This document shows positions 31,625-33,796 of a stretch of 33,796 nt of DNA, in pieces. The notes beneath the pieces were generated by a model. It ran no database searches, had not been told where the DNA came from, and saw only the letters and a program-made list of their open reading frames with translations. Where the stretch lies: positions 1 through 33,796 of IMG/VR virus record IMGVR_UViG_3300048107_000338; one strand, written 5' to 3'. Both the position numbers and the translations under genes were made by a program. Within the stretch, counting starts at the first letter, position 1, and every line of letters starts with the position of its first letter. Source of the stretch: a virus.

Positions 31625-32012
31625 TTGTGGTAGTGGAAACGATACGGTAATCTTTTGACCAGAAGTTTTCTAGTCCGGGTGGGACTGCGTTTTTTTTCCA
31701 ACGCACAGTCCAGTTAGCAAAGTCGCCTTTTGGTTCGACAATTACGGGATAGACGGGTGACTTAACAAGCCAAACATTTTTTGCATGCCAGTAGTTAAAC
31801 CGAGAATTCCATGTGGAGACTTTCACATCTAGTTGGTAGACCTTTCCTTGGTAACGCATGATCAGGTCACAGTTACCAGTTGTATATCCATTAGGAAAAA
31901 CCTCTGCACCTTTCCAGGCAGCAAGCATGGTTACCCATTGCTCACCTAAATCGCCTAGACGTTTTGTACTAATGACATTCTGCCCAGTTTTTTCCAATAA
32001 CGCTTTCTGCAT
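31602..32012 (-). CDS. PD-(D/E)XK nuclease, 136 aa (endonuclease I role)
   Basis: The fold is indicated by E24 in GDLGEQW, D49 in NCDLIM and D62-V-K64 in QLDVKVS, in the order E ... D ... (D/E)xK of Holliday-junction-resolvase-like enzymes. It lies next to DNA polymerase and exonuclease, where it could do the job of T7 gp3, breaking host DNA and resolving junctions. However, the motifs are spaced as in archaeal-resolvase or restriction-like proteins rather than as in T7 gp3, so it appears to be a replacement and not an orthologue. The ATG lies 44 bases inside the end of the polymerase gene, and no other start is available. Confidence 0.7.
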   Translation of the reverse strand: MQKALLEKTGQNVISTKRLGDLGEQWVTMLAAWKGAEVFPNGYTTGNCDLIMRYQGKVYQLDVKVSTWNSRFNYWHAKNVWLVKSPVYPVIVEPKGDFANWTVRWKKNAVPPGLENFWSKDYRIVSTTTNESTIAN

Positions 32013-33738
32013 CTAATTGACATTTAAAGTGGATTTGTTGCTCAACGTCCTTCATTGCTGCTACCAGGCAGAAGGCGGCCTGCTCAGCGTGATCAGGGTG
32101 TACTGACAGCTGGATTTCGTCATGGATAAATCCGAGAGGGTAATAATCAATCCCGGCTTCCTTTAATAATTCATTTACACGAATACACCATAGCTTGCAA
32201 ATCACGGCACCATAGCTCTGAATTTTGTAATTCAAACTGGCATGATTTTTGCCTTGGATACGAATGGGTCTGCCATCCAATCCTTTAAGAGTGCCGGTTT
32301 TAGCTTCTTTTGTGATGGCTGATGAGAGACTTTGAAAACCATCAAGGTCGCCCATTATTCGTTGCTTAATATCTTTACCCTTACTTGCAGCATCTTCCTT
32401 GGAAGCCCCTGCAGTCAAACCTAACTTCACATCACCACCGCCATAGATCATACAATAGGTGCAAGATTTACCTGTAGATCTACTCGTATTGTAGATATTT
32501 GCTAGCTTTGTATGTATGTCTCCTTCAACTACTTCCTTAGCGAACTTACCTTGATCAAAAGGAAACAACAGAGCACCAAGCACACGTAACTCAAGGCCAG
32601 AGGCATCAGCAGCGACTTGAACTCTTCCCGAACCTGGACCGAATAGGGATCGATATTCAGGAGCACTAGGGACTTGGGCAGCATTTGGCCGTAAATGGGC
32701 CATGCGACCGGTATTAGTGTTGAGAATACAACTGTGATGAAGTCTTCCATTTGTTTCTAATTTAAGCCAAGCGTTCTTGCCTTCAGATAGTTGTCCAAGG
32801 TGTTTCTGTAATTCCAAGATACGAGCAAACTTAAGAGCTTTAGGTGTCCCTATCTCCCTCAAGATTTTGTCATCGACCTTGATCTTACCTTTGTCTGTTT
32901 TCTCTTGAAGCTTGTGTCCCTCGAACCAGTCAAAAACAAATTCGATATGGTCACGGCTTGCAGGATTAAACTCCTTTAACCGGCACATCTCAGCACCAGC
33001 TACATATCCTCGTGTTTTGTTATCTCGTTTAGGAGTAAACAAACCACCATTCATATAGGGATGCTGTTGCCTCATCTCATCAGAGATAGAGTCAAGCTCC
33101 TTACGAAGTTTTCTTTCTAGTTGATGAGCTGCTTTGGTGTCAAAGGCCCACCCACAAGATTCTTGCCAAGACATAATCTCAGCAATTTTGTGTTCAGTGT
33201 CAATGCAATCTGTGTATTGCTCAAGTTGTGGATAAAACTTTTCTACAAGTGTTCTACTGACTAGAACATCTTGAACACAATACTCCAGCATTTCTGGACT
33301 GTATGTAGACCAGTCATTGTCTAAGTTTTTTCCAAACTCAGATTTATAACACTTGTTTCTATACCCCCATGCCATCAAACTATGACGACCATAGAGGTAT
33401 ATTGGCAATTGACTCTTGTTACCCACGGCAAAATCTCTAGACAACAAGTCAGTAAAGAAAAGCCTCGAAAGGATTAAGGTGTCATAGGTTTTACCAGTTG
33501 GTTCATAGAACGGGTAGATCTCCCGAATAAAGGATTGATCAAAGCCAATCCAGTTATGACCCCAGATTTCATCAGCCACCATCAGGTTGGTTAGTCCCTG
33601 TTTAATTGGTGGGTATTTACCTGTGTCGTCATACCGAATAATCTCATCAGTATCCATATCCTGTGTAACCAGGCAATGAATAGTGGGATTTTTTTGTCTC
33701 AGTAGTCCGTTGGTCTCGATGTCTGCTACTAAGCGCAT
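31969..33738 (-). CDS. DNA polymerase, family A (T7 gp5-like), 589 aa
   Basis: It is the replicative polymerase with proofreading. Exonuclease motifs: D6 and E8 (DIETNG), D67 (WIGFDQSF), Y153 and D157 (YCVQDV). Polymerase motifs: A at D378 (ADASGLELR), B with R420, K424 and Y428 (RSTGKSCTYCMIYGGG; Y428 corresponds to T7 Y526), C at H539-D540-E541 (IHDEIQ). At 589 aa it is shorter than T7 gp5 (704 aa). The difference may include the thioredoxin-binding insertion in the thumb, so processivity may be gained in another way. GAGG precedes the ATG by eight bases. Confidence 0.96.
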   Translation of the reverse strand: MRLVADIETNGLLRQKNPTIHCLVTQDMDTDEIIRYDDTGKYPPIKQGLTNLMVADEIWGHNWIGFDQSFIREIYPFYEPTGKTYDTLILSRLFFTDLLSRDFAVGNKSQLPIYLYGRHSLMAWGYRNKCYKSEFGKNLDNDWSTYSPEMLEYCVQDVLVSRTLVEKFYPQLEQYTDCIDTEHKIAEIMSWQESCGWAFDTKAAHQLERKLRKELDSISDEMRQQHPYMNGGLFTPKRDNKTRGYVAGAEMCRLKEFNPASRDHIEFVFDWFEGHKLQEKTDKGKIKVDDKILREIGTPKALKFARILELQKHLGQLSEGKNAWLKLETNGRLHHSCILNTNTGRMAHLRPNAAQVPSAPEYRSLFGPGSGRVQVAADASGLELRVLGALLFPFDQGKFAKEVVEGDIHTKLANIYNTSRSTGKSCTYCMIYGGGDVKLGLTAGASKEDAASKGKDIKQRIMGDLDGFQSLSSAITKEAKTGTLKGLDGRPIRIQGKNHASLNYKIQSYGAVICKLWCIRVNELLKEAGIDYYPLGFIHDEIQLSVHPDHAEQAAFCLVAAMKDVEQQIHFKCQLDAESVIGKNWAECH

Positions 33739-33796
33739 TCCATAATCCTCAGAGTGGCTAAGACTCCTGGTAAATACTCACGAACCTTTTTCCCAC
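33729..33796 (-). CDS. C-terminal end of an upstream gene, partial
   Basis: An open frame enters from the window edge and reads KKVREYLPGVLATLRIMECA before a TAG that lies 10 bases inside the polymerase gene. Short overlaps of this kind are the rule in this genome, so it is probably the end of the preceding gene. Only 21 residues are visible, and I cannot name the product. Confidence 0.4.
   Translation of the reverse strand, partial: GKKVREYLPGVLATLRIMECA

Overview
The window is the middle and right part of a T7-like podovirus genome (Autographivirus-type layout). Every convincing gene lies on the minus strand, so transcription runs from high to low coordinates. The order DNA polymerase, nuclease, 5'-3' exonuclease, portal, scaffold, major capsid, tail tubular A and B, internal core proteins, tail fibre, lysis genes and terminase is that of T7 genes 5 to 19. 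Several features point to a marine cyanobacterial host such as Synechococcus or Prochlorococcus: a cyanopodovirus-type class I ribonucleotide reductase pair, a MazG-like protein, a glutamine-II/'downstream-peptide'-type riboswitch, and a small peptide with a cyanobacterial DUF4278-like motif. No photosynthesis gene (psbA, hli) is present. The left part of the genome (RNA polymerase, primase-helicase) lies beyond 33796, and the right genome end is probably at or beyond base 1.

Replication and nucleotide metabolism (33796 to 28111): DNA polymerase, a PD-(D/E)XK nuclease, a FEN-type exonuclease, a DUF3310 protein, a MazG-like pyrophosphohydrolase, and alpha and beta subunits of a class I ribonucleotide reductase. 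These genes overlap or nearly touch, and they should degrade host DNA, supply dNTPs and copy the phage genome.

Head and tail (28106 to 9724): gp7.3-like protein, portal, a small overlapping gene, scaffold, then a regulatory island (24471-24880), the major capsid gene with a UUCG hairpin after it, gp11, gp12, gp13, and three large internal virion proteins (gp14, gp15 and gp16 analogues), followed by the tail-fibre gene. The island holds a probable glutamine riboswitch whose outer stem covers the ribosome binding site of a 33-residue peptide. Behind it is a capsid-gene leader folded into a tRNA-like cloverleaf and further hairpins. The peptidoglycan-cutting domain sits at the C-terminus of the gp15 analogue, and a second small lysozyme-like gene lies beside terL.

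Fibres, lysis and packaging (9721 to 1575): two more fibre genes, a fibre-assembly chaperone, an endolysin between two small membrane proteins, terS, a run of very basic small proteins with an HNH endonuclease, a tail-lysozyme-like protein, and terL.

Right end (1574 to 1): mostly non-coding. After terL come two hairpins whose strands can also pair with each other in an attenuator-like way. Next are a 117-base three-way-junction fold, an AT-rich block, two coupled small genes, a block of palindromes and G/C tracts, and one last small gene.
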